Assembly: GCA_951217055.1 (NCBI GenBank)
Contig: OX578278.1
Span: 18,977,605 to 19,041,604 of the forward strand
Source of the DNA: Gerris lacustris
Taxonomy: Eukaryota > Arthropoda > Insecta > Hemiptera > Gerridae
Direction: 5' to 3'
DNA length: 64,000 bases
Position 1 is the first letter of the stretch; each line of letters begins with the position of its first letter. Shown piece after piece: positions 51,074-60,960 of the stretch. The notes under the pieces are model-generated. The model saw nothing but the letters and a program-made list of their open reading frames with translations, was not told where the DNA came from and searched no databases. Made by a program: the position numbers and the translations under genes.

Positions 51074-51490
51074 CTTGGGCTTCTTTGGGGGGACAATTCC
51101 CCTTGCCGACAGGTGCCTCTGAGGGGGGTGAGGTAGTCTCCCCTCCTTATTTGGACCTTAGTGCTTGGTGGTCATTTGTCCCTCAACTGTTTCTGACACC
51201 TCCACGTGGTGAAGCCTGGGCAATGCTCAACTAGGTCGAGTAGCAAACGTCAGGAAACAGGCCGGTTAGGAGGCAGATGATGTGTACACCTGTTCGGGTA
51301 CCGTGACGTATACCCCCGGTTTTTCTCCTAGTCCATTACACTACACACACTCACCAGAACAATCACACTCCACACTTACACTTAACACTTGGTCATACAC
51401 AGTACACACCTTAGGACCACCGTTCCTAAGAACCTCAAGGGTTTTAAATTGAGCCCTGAGGCCTTATATTCTAAATATTTTGAATTAACT
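51074..51490 (+). promoter_or_regulatory. R1-clade element 5' UTR
   Basis: GC-rich leader with short inverted words ('ggggggacaattcccc', 'cacctccacgtggtg'). Such leaders hold the internal promoter in many non-LTR elements; no specific promoter element can be assigned. Confidence 0.55.
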
Positions 51491-53182
51491 ATGATGCTAG
51501 CACAAACAACGGAATTTGTACCCCAGGCGGGAATGCCTCTGGCTAAATCCCGCCCCGAGCAATCGGGCTGCCCTGTGGATTCTGGGGAGGGCAAACTAGC
51601 AGACATTACAGCGACGCCAATAACAAGTGAAGAGGAAGAGAGAGGTAGAACAGAAAAATTGCTCCTGGAGGAATTTAAAAGTAGGAGGAAGGTGACCCAC
51701 ACACCACCGAGAAAGAAGAAAGAGGTAATACTGACGGAAGGAGACGGCAGATCGGAGACTGAAAGGAGGATTCTACAATATTTCCAGAGGCAGCAGACAG
51801 CTACTCCCCCTGAGGGAAGAGATGAAACAGCCACAGGAAGTGACATCACTACTCTAAACCCTGCTACACCAGAATTCAAGGAGGAAATCCAGGAGAAGTC
51901 CCCTGTGAGAGCACACCTGGAGAAGACTAGATTAGAAGAATTAATGGAGCTCGAAAGGTGCATAGATCTAGTTGAAAAGATAAAGGCGGTGACTTACAGG
52001 CAAAAAAATAGTAGCACTGAAGTGAAGAACGGACTGGAACAGCTAGAAGAATCTCTTGAGGTGATACTTTGCCTGAGGAAGTCTTGGCTAGAGGCGGAAA
52101 GGAGCCTTCAAGAGAAGGCTGCAGAACAGGAAGCTCAACCCAATTCAGTCTTATTGCAGAACTTAGGCACATCAAAGAAGAGGATGTTGTCCAGCCCCAC
52201 CGATAGAGCACCTGGAAAAAAGAAGAAGGAGTCCGAGGGCGAGAAGAAAAGAGAAGACGCAAATGAGGAATGGAGTGAAATCATCTCAAAGAAAGAAAGA
52301 CGCCGTAGAAAGGAGGCTAGAGAAAGGATGGATGGAGGAACACCAAAACTGCAGCAGAATGGAACTCCGGAGTATAACCCAGATGCACCAGGAAGAGTAC
52401 AAAAAGCTCCTGCCTCCAACCAAAGAAAGAGAAAAAAGAAGCAACCGAAGCCAAGGTCGGAAGCACTTCTCATTAAACCATTGAGTGGGAAAACCTATGC
52501 AGAGGTCCTTGGAGAAATCCGCAGGAAAGTGAAGCCAGAGGAGATGGACACAGTAATTAAGACTGTTCGTCGAACTAGGTCCGGGGATGTGCTACTGGAG
52601 GTTGGGAGCAATACTCGGAATAAGGAGGTCTTCGGAGATGCTTTAAGGAAAGCCTTAGGAGAGATGGCTGCAGTTCGATGTCTGGAACCAAGAGCCACAC
52701 TAGAGATCAGAGATCTCGATAGCCTCACTACAGAGGAGGAAGTCCGGGAGGCCATCCAAAAAGAGGTGCCAGAACCTTTAGGCGAACTTAAGGTCTCAGT
52801 GAGCAAACCAAATAGCAGGGAACAGAGGATGGCCATAGTGCAGTTAAGCGAACGAGACGCTAATGCACTTATGGAATCCTCCCACATTAGAATTGGATGG
52901 GTAAACTGTCGGATACGTCGAAGAATCCAGGTAATACGCTGCTTTGCATGCTTTGGGTACGGCCACCGACAAGAGGACTGTAATGGGCCGGATAGGAAGG
53001 GCCAAGGGCTCTGTATCCGATGTGGTGAAGAAGGGCACAAAATGAAAGAATGCGAAGCTAAGCCTAAATGCTTTCTCTGCATAGAGAAAAATATTGCCCT
53101 AGTCGGGCATGTACCAGGAACAGGAGCCTGTTCTGTGTTTAGACAAGCTCTTGAGAAGGCTAAATCCCGAAGACCACCATGA
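51491..53182 (+). CDS. R1-clade ORF1, gag-like protein with zinc knuckles
   Basis: The first in-frame ATG is at 51491 (563 codons); the frame is open from 51389 upstream without an ATG. The N-terminal two thirds is E/K/R-rich and likely disordered or coiled, with basic stretches such as APGKKKKESEGEKKREDANE. A folded RNA-recognition-like region follows, then C-terminal zinc knuckles: CFACFGYGHRQEDC (CX2CX4HX4C), CIRCGEEGHKMKEC (CX2CX4HX4C) and a third irregular C/H set starting CFLC. This is the usual ORF1 of R1-clade elements, which binds the element RNA to form the ribonucleoprotein. It ends with TGA overlapping the next start (ATGA). Confidence 0.9.
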   Translation: MMLAQTTEFVPQAGMPLAKSRPEQSGCPVDSGEGKLADITATPITSEEEERGRTEKLLLEEFKSRRKVTHTPPRKKKEVILTEGDGRSETERRILQYFQRQQTATPPEGRDETATGSDITTLNPATPEFKEEIQEKSPVRAHLEKTRLEELMELERCIDLVEKIKAVTYRQKNSSTEVKNGLEQLEESLEVILCLRKSWLEAERSLQEKAAEQEAQPNSVLLQNLGTSKKRMLSSPTDRAPGKKKKESEGEKKREDANEEWSEIISKKERRRRKEARERMDGGTPKLQQNGTPEYNPDAPGRVQKAPASNQRKRKKKQPKPRSEALLIKPLSGKTYAEVLGEIRRKVKPEEMDTVIKTVRRTRSGDVLLEVGSNTRNKEVFGDALRKALGEMAAVRCLEPRATLEIRDLDSLTTEEEVREAIQKEVPEPLGELKVSVSKPNSREQRMAIVQLSERDANALMESSHIRIGWVNCRIRRRIQVIRCFACFGYGHRQEDCNGPDRKGQGLCIRCGEEGHKMKECEAKPKCFLCIEKNIALVGHVPGTGACSVFRQALEKAKSRRPP

Positions 53183-56157
53183 AGATTCTACAAGGCAATC
53201 TCCACCGCAGCAGGACTGCAGATGATCTTCTAAAGCAGCTCAGACTGGAACTGAAAGTTGATCTAATGATCATAAGTGAGCAGTACCGGGACAAGAATGA
53301 ACCAGGGTGGTTTTCCGACACTCTGGGCACAGCAGCCATATGGGTCCCTGATCTTAGCAAAGTGACCATCGACAGCCATGGATCCGGCAGAGGCTTTGTC
53401 TGGGTGAGCAGCAATCGGGTCACCTATGTGAGCTGCTACCTCACCCCAAATGACAATGTGCAGGACTTCCAGGAGAAGCTGAATGACCTGGAGGACTTTA
53501 TAAGAGAAAGAGGGGGGGCGCATGTGGTGGCCGGAGACTTAAATGCAAAAGCACTTGAGTGGGGTATGACCACGACAAACTCTAGAGGAAAGAAAATCCT
53601 AGAGTTGGCAGCAAGGGTAGAGCTGATGGTGATGAACCAAGGAAACACATCAACCTTTAGGCGACTTGGGTATAGTGAGACGATACCAGATATCACACTG
53701 GCATCTGAGTCTATAGCAACTTCTATAGAAGGATGGAAGGTGATTGAAGATTATACCGGCAGCGACCACCAGTATATAGTCTACAGAATGCGGAGAGATA
53801 AAACCAGAAACGCTACCAACCGCAGACAGGAGCCCAGGTGGAATGTAGACAAGCTAAATCTAGAAGCACTAGCAGCAACAATACACAGAGGAAAAGATGC
53901 TATTCTAAAAAAAATAGACACAGCAGGGAATGTTGTCGATGCAACTATGCGACTCATACGTCAAGCATGTGACGAGTCCATGCCACGCAAAAGGGTACTA
54001 GGTGGTGGTAAAAAACCTGTATATTGGTGGACTGAGGACATAGGGAGTGCCAGGGCGAAATGTCTTCAACTAAGGCGAAAAGCCACCAGGGCAAGAAAAA
54101 GAAACAGAAATGGTGCACCGACAGAGACCTCGGCATTTAAAATAGCTAAAAAGGAGCTTCAACAAGCTATCAGTCGAAGCAAGCACAGCAAATGGGAAGC
54201 GCTTCGTAAGGGTATTGACAGTGACCCCTGGGGACTAGGCTACAAGCTGGTAATGCGCAAGCTAGGTTCCAAATCGGCCACCCCTATGCTGAAAGCTGCA
54301 GAGATGAGGAATATTGTGGAAACACTTTTTCCGTCACACCCAGTAAGGGGACAAGATAAAAACCTCAACATCACAAGTGATTACCTGGATTTCAGTGAAG
54401 AGGAGCTTAAAGCATCGATCAGTTCAATGCAAAATAAGAAGGCTCCAGGTCCAGATGGCATCCCAGCAGAAGCAATGAAGGCAGTTGCAAGTGCATGTCC
54501 CGGCTTACTCCTCAACATGTATAACCGGTGCCTTAGAGAGGGAACCTTCCCAAGAAAGTGGAAAGTACAGCGCCTTGTACTTATAAGCAAGGGAAAAGGT
54601 GACCTGGATTCCCCGTCAGCATATAGACCACTGTGCATGTTAGACACGGCAGGGAAATTACTGGAGAAACTCCTAAAGCCACGACTAAATGCTGCGATCA
54701 AAGAAGCTGGGGATCTGTCAGAAAAACAGCATGGATTCAGAAGAGGACGATCCACAATCGGTGCAATCGAAGAAGTGGTCCAAACAGTACAAGCTGCCGC
54801 CTTCCAAGGAAATCGCCGCTCCAGGAAAGTTGTTGTATTAGCTACACTGGATGTAAAAAATGCCTTCAACTCAGCCAGATGGACCGACATGCTGGAGGCA
54901 TTGGAGACAGTCTTCAGAGTTCCAAAGTATTTATTGAGGATGGTACAAAGTTACCTCAAGGATAGAGAGCTACTTTACGACACCACAGAAGGAGTTCGCC
55001 GGAAGACCATAACAGCAGGAGCTGCGCAGGGATCCATCTTAGGTCCAGATCTCTGGAATGTTTTATACGATGGTATCCTGTGCATCGCAATGCCTGATAA
55101 CACTTTTCTGGTAGGCTATGCAGATGACATAGTAGCAGTAATTGTAGCAAGGGAAGTCGAAGCAGCCCAAAGAAAACTTAATCAAGTTATGAGAAGAGTG
55201 GGCCCATGGATGGTGGAGCATGGCCTAAGTCTAGCAACTAAGAAAACGGAGATAGTCCTGCTGACAAGGCGTCGAATACCAACCATCATCAACATGTTAG
55301 TGGGGGCAGAGACAGTCGAGACCAAAAACGCAGTGAAATATCTAGGCATAAGACTAGACACTAAGCTCACTTTCTGGGAACAGATCAAGTGCGCTTCGGA
55401 TAAAGCCTCAAAAGTGACTACGACCTTGAGTTGGCTAATGGCTAACACAGGAGGACCAAAAGCGAGCAGGAGGCGACTCCTCATGGGGGTCACACACTCT
55501 ATCCTCTTATATGGATGCGAGATATGGGCTGACTCCCTAAGGAAAGAAAAATATAGGAAAAAGATGGCTTCCGTACAAAGAAGAGGAGCACTCAGAGTGG
55601 CAAGCTCATATCGCACGGTGTCAGAACCAGCCGTAATGGTCATAGCAGGAGTGATCCCTATCGACCTCTTGGCATCAGAGAGGAAACGCATTCATGAACG
55701 GAGAGCTGAACTCGAAGAAGCCAGACGAGAAGAGCGAAACCTCACTATGCGGAAATGGCAAGAACGGTGGAATAGAGAAAGCAGAGGAAGATGGACTAAG
55801 AGGTTGATAGGGAACCTAGCAGAGTGGACAGGTCGTAGGTTTGGGGATATTAACTACTACCTGACACAGTTCCTATCTGGCCATGGAAATTTCCAAGCCT
55901 ACCTCCATAGGATGGGTAAAAAAGAAAGCCCGGCATGCCCCTATGGCGATTCCGACATCGATGACGTACACCACACCTTCTTCACTTGCACAAGATGGGC
56001 TGCAGAGAGAAGGAGACTGGAGGAAGAGATTGGTCAGCTAACTCCTGAGGACGTGATACAAAATATGCTCAGCAGCCAGGAACGATGGAGAAACGTAGAG
56101 ACCTTCGTCGAAGAAATTCTGAGACAAAAAAAATCTGAAGAGGAGATTGTCTCCTAA
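53179..56157 (+). CDS. R1-clade ORF2, endonuclease and reverse transcriptase
   Basis: 992 codons, uninterrupted. The N-terminal apurinic-type endonuclease has GNLHR (N7), SEQY (E34), AGDLNAK (D120, N122), IPDITLAS (D171) and GSDH (195-197), all expected catalytic residues. The reverse transcriptase covers about 415-690: KKAPGPDGIP, AYRPLCMLDT, HGFRRGRST, LDVKNAF (D558), AAQGSILGP and YADD (647-650). The C-terminal region (920-937) has CPYG...DDVHHTFFTC, typical of the R1 clade, and no RNase H. The protein nicks target DNA and primes cDNA synthesis from the nick. Start at 53179 gives a 4-nt ATGA overlap with ORF1, suggesting translation by termination and restart. Confidence 0.95.
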   Translation: MKILQGNLHRSRTADDLLKQLRLELKVDLMIISEQYRDKNEPGWFSDTLGTAAIWVPDLSKVTIDSHGSGRGFVWVSSNRVTYVSCYLTPNDNVQDFQEKLNDLEDFIRERGGAHVVAGDLNAKALEWGMTTTNSRGKKILELAARVELMVMNQGNTSTFRRLGYSETIPDITLASESIATSIEGWKVIEDYTGSDHQYIVYRMRRDKTRNATNRRQEPRWNVDKLNLEALAATIHRGKDAILKKIDTAGNVVDATMRLIRQACDESMPRKRVLGGGKKPVYWWTEDIGSARAKCLQLRRKATRARKRNRNGAPTETSAFKIAKKELQQAISRSKHSKWEALRKGIDSDPWGLGYKLVMRKLGSKSATPMLKAAEMRNIVETLFPSHPVRGQDKNLNITSDYLDFSEEELKASISSMQNKKAPGPDGIPAEAMKAVASACPGLLLNMYNRCLREGTFPRKWKVQRLVLISKGKGDLDSPSAYRPLCMLDTAGKLLEKLLKPRLNAAIKEAGDLSEKQHGFRRGRSTIGAIEEVVQTVQAAAFQGNRRSRKVVVLATLDVKNAFNSARWTDMLEALETVFRVPKYLLRMVQSYLKDRELLYDTTEGVRRKTITAGAAQGSILGPDLWNVLYDGILCIAMPDNTFLVGYADDIVAVIVAREVEAAQRKLNQVMRRVGPWMVEHGLSLATKKTEIVLLTRRRIPTIINMLVGAETVETKNAVKYLGIRLDTKLTFWEQIKCASDKASKVTTTLSWLMANTGGPKASRRRLLMGVTHSILLYGCEIWADSLRKEKYRKKMASVQRRGALRVASSYRTVSEPAVMVIAGVIPIDLLASERKRIHERRAELEEARREERNLTMRKWQERWNRESRGRWTKRLIGNLAEWTGRRFGDINYYLTQFLSGHGNFQAYLHRMGKKESPACPYGDSDIDDVHHTFFTCTRWAAERRRLEEEIGQLTPEDVIQNMLSSQERWRNVETFVEEILRQKKSEEEIVS

Positions 56158-56386
56158 GGAAAAAAAAAAAAAAAATAAATAATAATAATAATTAGTACAG
56201 GAGGGAATGCAAAAAGAAGAAAAGCCTACAGAGCTCAATACGAGGCCTCCACTCTGAAGTAATGTGAAAGCGGTTCCGGAGTGGACTTCAAGGCCTGAAT
56301 GGGAGGGAGGTTTTAGTGAGTAAGAGTCTCACACACCAGGGGACTACCGTAAGTTCTCTGAAGGTGCAATGCAGCATTTCCCCCTT

Positions 56387-56440
<54 letters not shown>
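56158..56440 (+). other. R1-clade 3' UTR and poly(A) tail
   Basis: An A-run directly after the stop codon and an (AAT)n stretch are followed by about 190 bp of GC-moderate sequence ending 'catttcccccttc', then 53 A (56388-56440). Confidence 0.9.
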
Positions 56441-56446
<6 letters not shown>

Positions 56447-56531
56447 GTTCTTGTGTTAAATATGTATATATTAATATGCTTACACATTTTTAACTTGTAC
56501 TATGTTTTTAACATGTACTATGTTTTTATAG

Positions 56532-56788
56532 GGACACTGTTAAGTGCAAGGAAAAAAGCAAAGCTGGTCAGTGAGGGAGAAAGCAACACAAATGATGGGC
56601 AACTAAGTGGTCGTGGACTTGGTAGGAAGAAGAGGATACTTAAGTTTATTGAGGAAAAAGAGACTGAAGAAAGTGAAGGATCTGAATCTGAAGATTTATC
56701 ACATATGGATGAATCCGAATCTTATAATGAAGAAAATAATTTAGCAAAGAATACTAATTTGTATAATATTAAATCTAATATTAGATAA
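56532..56788 (+). CDS. Candidate terminal exon, acidic hypothetical protein
   Basis: Preceded by a convincing acceptor (ctatgtttttatag, AG at 56530-56531), the frame reads TLLSARKKAKLVSEGESNTN, then a basic patch GRGLGRKKRILKF, then an acidic Ser/Glu stretch (EEKETEESEGSESEDLSHMD), and stops at 56786-56788. The exon starts in phase with two bases of a split codon. An ATTAAA signal lies at about 56935. I do not recognise the family. Composition is that of a disordered nuclear protein tail. It lies just right of the R1 insertion, inside the candidate TIR element, so it may be part of that element's gene or a host gene. Confidence 0.45.
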
Positions 56789-57078
56789 TCCTATCTAGCT
56801 AACTAAGTCATCTGAACATAAACTTTTTAAGCTCTTTCCCAAAAATCATGGCTTTTTTTTCAGAAGTTACTGTAAACCTTTTATTTGACTAGACTATTAA
56901 ATTTACTTTTAATAATATAAAGATTTTTTTTTTAATTAAAGTATTTTTTTCATTAAAAATTGTGTTTTGTTTCTTTATTTAATAGTCAATTGTAATTTAC
57001 TGAACATGCCACGTAACTATAGCCACAATAATTCAAATTTAGTTAAATCAAATCAAATTTAAAAAATGTGAGAGGTTT
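56789..57078. other. AT-rich 3' flank of the candidate exon
   Basis: T-runs and an ATTAAA polyadenylation-like signal near 56935; no other feature. Confidence 0.4.
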
Positions 57079-58010
57079 GGGATAGTATCAGGACCATATT
57101 AAAATAATTTGGCTAAAGTTTAGTGTCATGTTTGGTGCCATAATGGTTATACGTTTATGGATCTTTTGTGACCCAAATATTACAATAATTGGATTTTGTT
57201 TGGTACATATTACAGTCACCAAATATCACCCAATAATTGTGATAATTTATGGATATTATCAGGACCATATAAAAAATATTTAGGCTAAAGTTTGAATGCA
57301 TTTTTGGCCCCATAATGGTTATGCGTTTATGGATGTTATGTGGCCCATATATTACAATAATTGGATTTTATTTGGTACATATTACAGTCACCAAATATCA
57401 ACCATTAATTGTAATAATTTATGGATATTATCAGGGCCATATAAAAAATAATTTGGCTAAAGTTTGAATGCATTTTTGGCGCCATAATGGTTATGCGTTT
57501 ATGGATGTTATGTGGCCCATATATTACAATAATTAGATTTTGTTTGGAACATATTACAGTCACCAAATATCAACCATTAATTGTAATAATTTATGGATAT
57601 TATCAGGGCCATATAAAAAATAATTTGGCTAAAGTTTGAATGCATTTTTGGCGCCATAATGGTTATGCGTTTATGGATGTTATGTGGCCCATATATTACA
57701 ATAATTGGATTTTGTTTGGAACATATTACAGTCACCAAATATCACCCAATAATTGTGATAATTTATGGATATTATCAGGGCCATATAAAAAATATTTAGG
57801 CTAAAGTTTGAATGCATTTTTGGCGCCATAATGGTTATGCGTTTATGGATGTTATGTGGCCCATATATTACAATAATTGGATTTTGGTTGGTACATATTA
57901 CAGTCACCAAATATCAACCATAAATTGTAATAATTTATGGATATTATCAGGGCCATATAAAAAATAATTTGGCTAAAGTTCGATGACATGTCTGGCGCTA
58001 AAATGGCAAA
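57079..58010. repeat. 172-bp tandem array, about 5.4 copies
   Basis: The anchor 'ggatattatcagg' recurs at 57079 (as 'gggatagtatcagg'), 57251, 57423, 57595, 57767 and 57939, a strict 172-bp spacing. Each unit holds 'tttttggcgccataatggtt', including the palindrome TGGCGCCA, and 'tgttatgtggcccatatatt'. Units are highly similar. Confidence 0.95.
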
Positions 58011-58435
58011 CAAATTATGGCTAATATTTGGTCCAAATATTTATTTACGAAGATTTTACTTGTGGGCTTGATTATGTCTTCTTTTATCAGCCGAATAATG
58101 GAATAATTTGTGGATTCTATCAGGGCCATATTAATGTTATGTGGTAAATATTCGTTCTTTGTTTGGTCCTGATGTGGACCTACTTAATAAATGTGGTAAA
58201 TATCTGGTTACGTGTTTGGTTCCAATATGGTGCCAAATAAAAATTAATGTGGTAAATGTTTGGGTACTTGTTAGGTGTTAATTTGGACCACATTAAATTG
58301 AATTTGGTTATTTTCCGGCAACATGTTCGACGCCAATGTGGAACCTCGTCACACTTCCAAACTTAAGCCAAATCAAAAACTTATATATGGGCCATTTCTT
58401 TTCCAAACATTTACCACATATCTGTGCTATCTGGG
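58011..58435. repeat. Diverged right subterminal region
   Basis: Irregular copies of words such as 'atgtggtaaatatctggtta' and 'gtttggtgccaa' lead into the terminal CTGTGCTATCTGGG. These words resemble both arrays. Confidence 0.6.
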
Positions 58436-58534
58436 CTAGTTCTATCTAAAGATGAAACAAAATTATACAATGTTACAAAATTTCTAAATAAGAATGTGAA
58501 AATAATATCATTAATAAAAATAAAAATATATATG

Positions 58535-58537
<3 letters not shown>

Positions 58538-58626
<89 letters not shown>
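58538..58626. repeat. (TA)n(TG)n compound microsatellite
   Basis: TA repeats to about 58600, then TG repeats to 58626. Confidence 0.95.
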
Positions 58627-58630
<4 letters not shown>

Positions 58631-59947
58631 AATTATAACTTTCGATTTGTGTTTTTTTTTAATTTGATTACTAATTTTTAACACTGTTGTCTTAAAAAAT
58701 TATAAATGAAACATCCGAATTTTAATGAAGCTTTCAATTTAACAATTTTATGCTGCAATTAAATGTTATTCAGGGAAGTAAAAAAAAAATTGGTAAAAGG
58801 TCACGCGATGGACATTGAGGTATTTCCAGTTAGTATTAAGTGCAGTGTTAGATTTAAATTAGTGCCAATCAGAGCTAGTGTAGCTGAGGGGGGGGGGGGG
58901 TGCTCGTCCTCTGTATGGTAATTAGTTTAGTGGCTCTAATTATGAGGTTGACTGTAGAGGTTTATTTACCCGGCACATAGGTTTAGCTCTACGTGGGCGA
59001 ACCTCCGCTGCCAATCAGCCTAAAACCATAATTTCCTTCTGTTGGCTCTTCAATCTCCTCCTCTACACCCTGCCTGGTCTGGTAGCGTCGCTCTCTGATT
59101 GCTCCCCTTCCGCATTCCCCCTCCCAACCCCTTCACTCATTTTCCGCTCTATTAACAAGTGTTGTGTGTAGTAACAAGTGTGTACTGTAAAGTGAGGAAG
59201 AGGGTCAAAAGATCAATATATATAGGATTTGAGAGGAACTAACAAAAAACTCAAGAGGATAATAACACCCGTTTGTAGTGGTTAGGCCCTCGAACTACTC
59301 GTATATTGAAGCCTATGTTGGCCTCTTTTGGTTTACACTCTCACCCCTTCTTTTTATCCCTTTCATTGTGGCCCCTAGCTCCTAGGTGGTTGCCTATGTA
59401 GCCTAAGCCTCTTACTAATTTCAATTGTGGTTATATACTGGGTTCAGTTTAAAGAGAAGTGGAAAAGAAACCAGAAGTTTATTTGAATCAAGAATGAGTG
59501 AGTTTTGCTTTCCGATATGAAAAAATAACGGACCGTCAGACGTCTTGACATTAGAAATCAATTCTCGGGATGTCTGGACACTAAACAAATATTAATCTGA
59601 TAGCACGGCAGTGGGCAGTGCACCAGGCCAAGTTCCAATAGTGGATCTTTATTTGAAGCAATACAGCTTTTCTCACCCTCATATCTCTGCTTCTTCTTAA
59701 AATGAGGTTTTGAAATTTGTAACATAGATCAAGCTTAAGTAGCTTAGGTAGGACGCACTGTACAGAAATCGAGTTCTTAATATTAAGCCTTTTTATGGGG
59801 GACTGAAAGTTTGCATTTTTGTTACTGATTCACTAACTTAATCATCATCAATTAATAAATCATAGGTATTCACCATTATTTATCTTTGTATATTATTTTT
59901 TTTTTTGTCAAAAAGCAAGTAAGAAAGAGCAAGGTTTTCCAAACTAT
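58627..59947. other. GC-richer segment then AT-rich DNA, no confirmed gene
   Basis: 58860-59170 is GC-richer, with a G-run (58889-58901), 'tttacccggcacataggttt' and 'ctgcctggtctggtagcgtc'. It could be a promoter or exon, but no long frame or paired splice sites are visible. The remainder shows nothing. Confidence 0.35.
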
Positions 59948-60530
59948 GCGTTAAACAGAAATAAGAGGCTTGAAAGATAATTCTATTACTATAATGCGCT
60001 AAACAAGGAAAGAGAAGGAGCGGGCTGTGGAGGGCGGAGGATAATTTCACGTTTTCTTTACTTTCCTCTGGTCTTTAGGGGTATATGCTTCAACCGTATG
60101 CTCTCGACGTATTATGTGATTTCAGAAAAAGGAAGACATGCGTTAAACAAGGATAGAGATAAGAGGGTTAAAAGATAATTCTATTACTATAATGCGCTAA
60201 ACAAGGAAAGAGAATGAGCGGGCTGTGGAGGGCGGATGTGTAATTTCACGTTTTCTTTACTTTCCTCTGGTCTTTAGGGGTATATGCTTCAACTGTATGC
60301 TCTCGACGTATTATATGCTTTCGGAAACAGGATGCGTAAAACAAAGATAGAGATAAGAGGGTTGAAAGATAATCTATTTCTATAGGGCGCTAAACAAGGA
60401 AAGAGAATGGGCGGGCTGTGGAGGGGTAATTTCAGTTTTTTACTTTCCTCTGCCCTTTTAGGGTATATGCTTTAACTGTATGCTCTCGATGTATTTTGTG
60501 CTTTCGGAAACAGAAAGACATTAAAGAGAA
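59948..60530. repeat. Triplicated 190-196 bp repeat
   Basis: Units start at about 59948, 60138 and 60334 with 'gcgttaaacaaggatagag'-type text. They share 'gctaaacaaggaaagagaat', 'gagcgggctgtggagg', 'ttcctctggtctttaggggt' and 'tatgctctcgacgtatta'. Divergence is moderate. Confidence 0.92.
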
Positions 60531-60679
60531 GAGTTACCGTATTGCTTACGAGCTTACCGAAGGTAACGGATGCTATGTGATCGTTCTGAAACTTTTAGGT
60601 CTCAGATCCGTTTTAAGACATCATTTAAAACATTTAAGACAGAAATCCGTTTTAGACATCATAAAACATTTTTGGTTCC

Positions 60680-60960
60680 GTGTCTGTCTGTCGGTCTGTC
60701 ATTTGATTTTTGCGAACCAACATATCTTAAAAACTACACATCAAATTTTTATGAAATTTGGATGGTAGATCATAATTAGCCCATTGTTGGTCCCATATAA
60801 GTTTCAACCTTCTGCGCCTATTTGTTTCTCTCCACATGCGGAGAAACATACATTTATTTACACCTATAACTTCAAAAGTACTTATCTGATTTGTATGAAA
60901 CTTTTATAGTTTATCGAAAGTAAAACTTTTCAATAACTATCAGAGTTAGGTCGAATGAAA
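60680..60960 (+). repeat. Dispersed repeat family B copy
   Basis: 'gtctgtctgtcggtctgtca' leads into 'agatcataattagcccattg', 'gtcccatataagtttcaacc' and 'caaaagtacttatctgattt', matching 37142-37290 almost word for word. Confidence 0.75.

Larger units (their letters stand above)
51074..56440 (+). mobile_element. Full-length R1-clade non-LTR retrotransposon
   Basis: CCTTTAGTTCTT is present immediately before (51062-51073) and after (56441-56452) the element, a 12-bp target duplication that fixes both ends. Order: 5' UTR of about 417 bp with GC-rich text, ORF1, ORF2 overlapping by 4 nt, 3' UTR of about 230 bp, then 53 uninterrupted A. Apurinic-type endonuclease plus RT without RNase H, YADD active site and a C-terminal Cys/His motif (CPYG...DDVHHTFFTC) place it in the R1 clade. 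It is not in rDNA or telomeric repeats, so it is not site-specific here. Intact frames and the pure tail suggest very recent insertion. Confidence 0.93.
47825..58435. mobile_element. Candidate large TIR element with subterminal arrays
   Basis: CCCAGATAGCACAG at 47825-47838 is exactly inverted at 58422-58435. Just inside each end are related words ('tatggatattatgtggtta' on the left, 'ccatataaaa' and 'atgtggtaaa' on the right). Next to the left end is an 81-bp tandem array and next to the right end a 172-bp array, both rich in 'atcaggaccatat'-type phrases. Removing the R1 insertion leaves about 5.23 kb with two gene-like segments. The layout resembles DNA transposons with subterminal repeats, but I found no clear target duplication (only ct/ct) and no transposase. 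The class is unknown, and a chance or duplicated inverted pair is the alternative. Confidence 0.5.

Noticed and set aside
51382..55691. Several long antisense frames over the R1-clade element
   Set aside because: They mirror the strong coding frames of ORF1 and ORF2 and have no domain of their own.
56369..56530. Poly-lysine open frame before the acidic exon
   Set aside because: It is the translation of the R1 poly(A) tail; the exon is taken to start after the acceptor at 56531.
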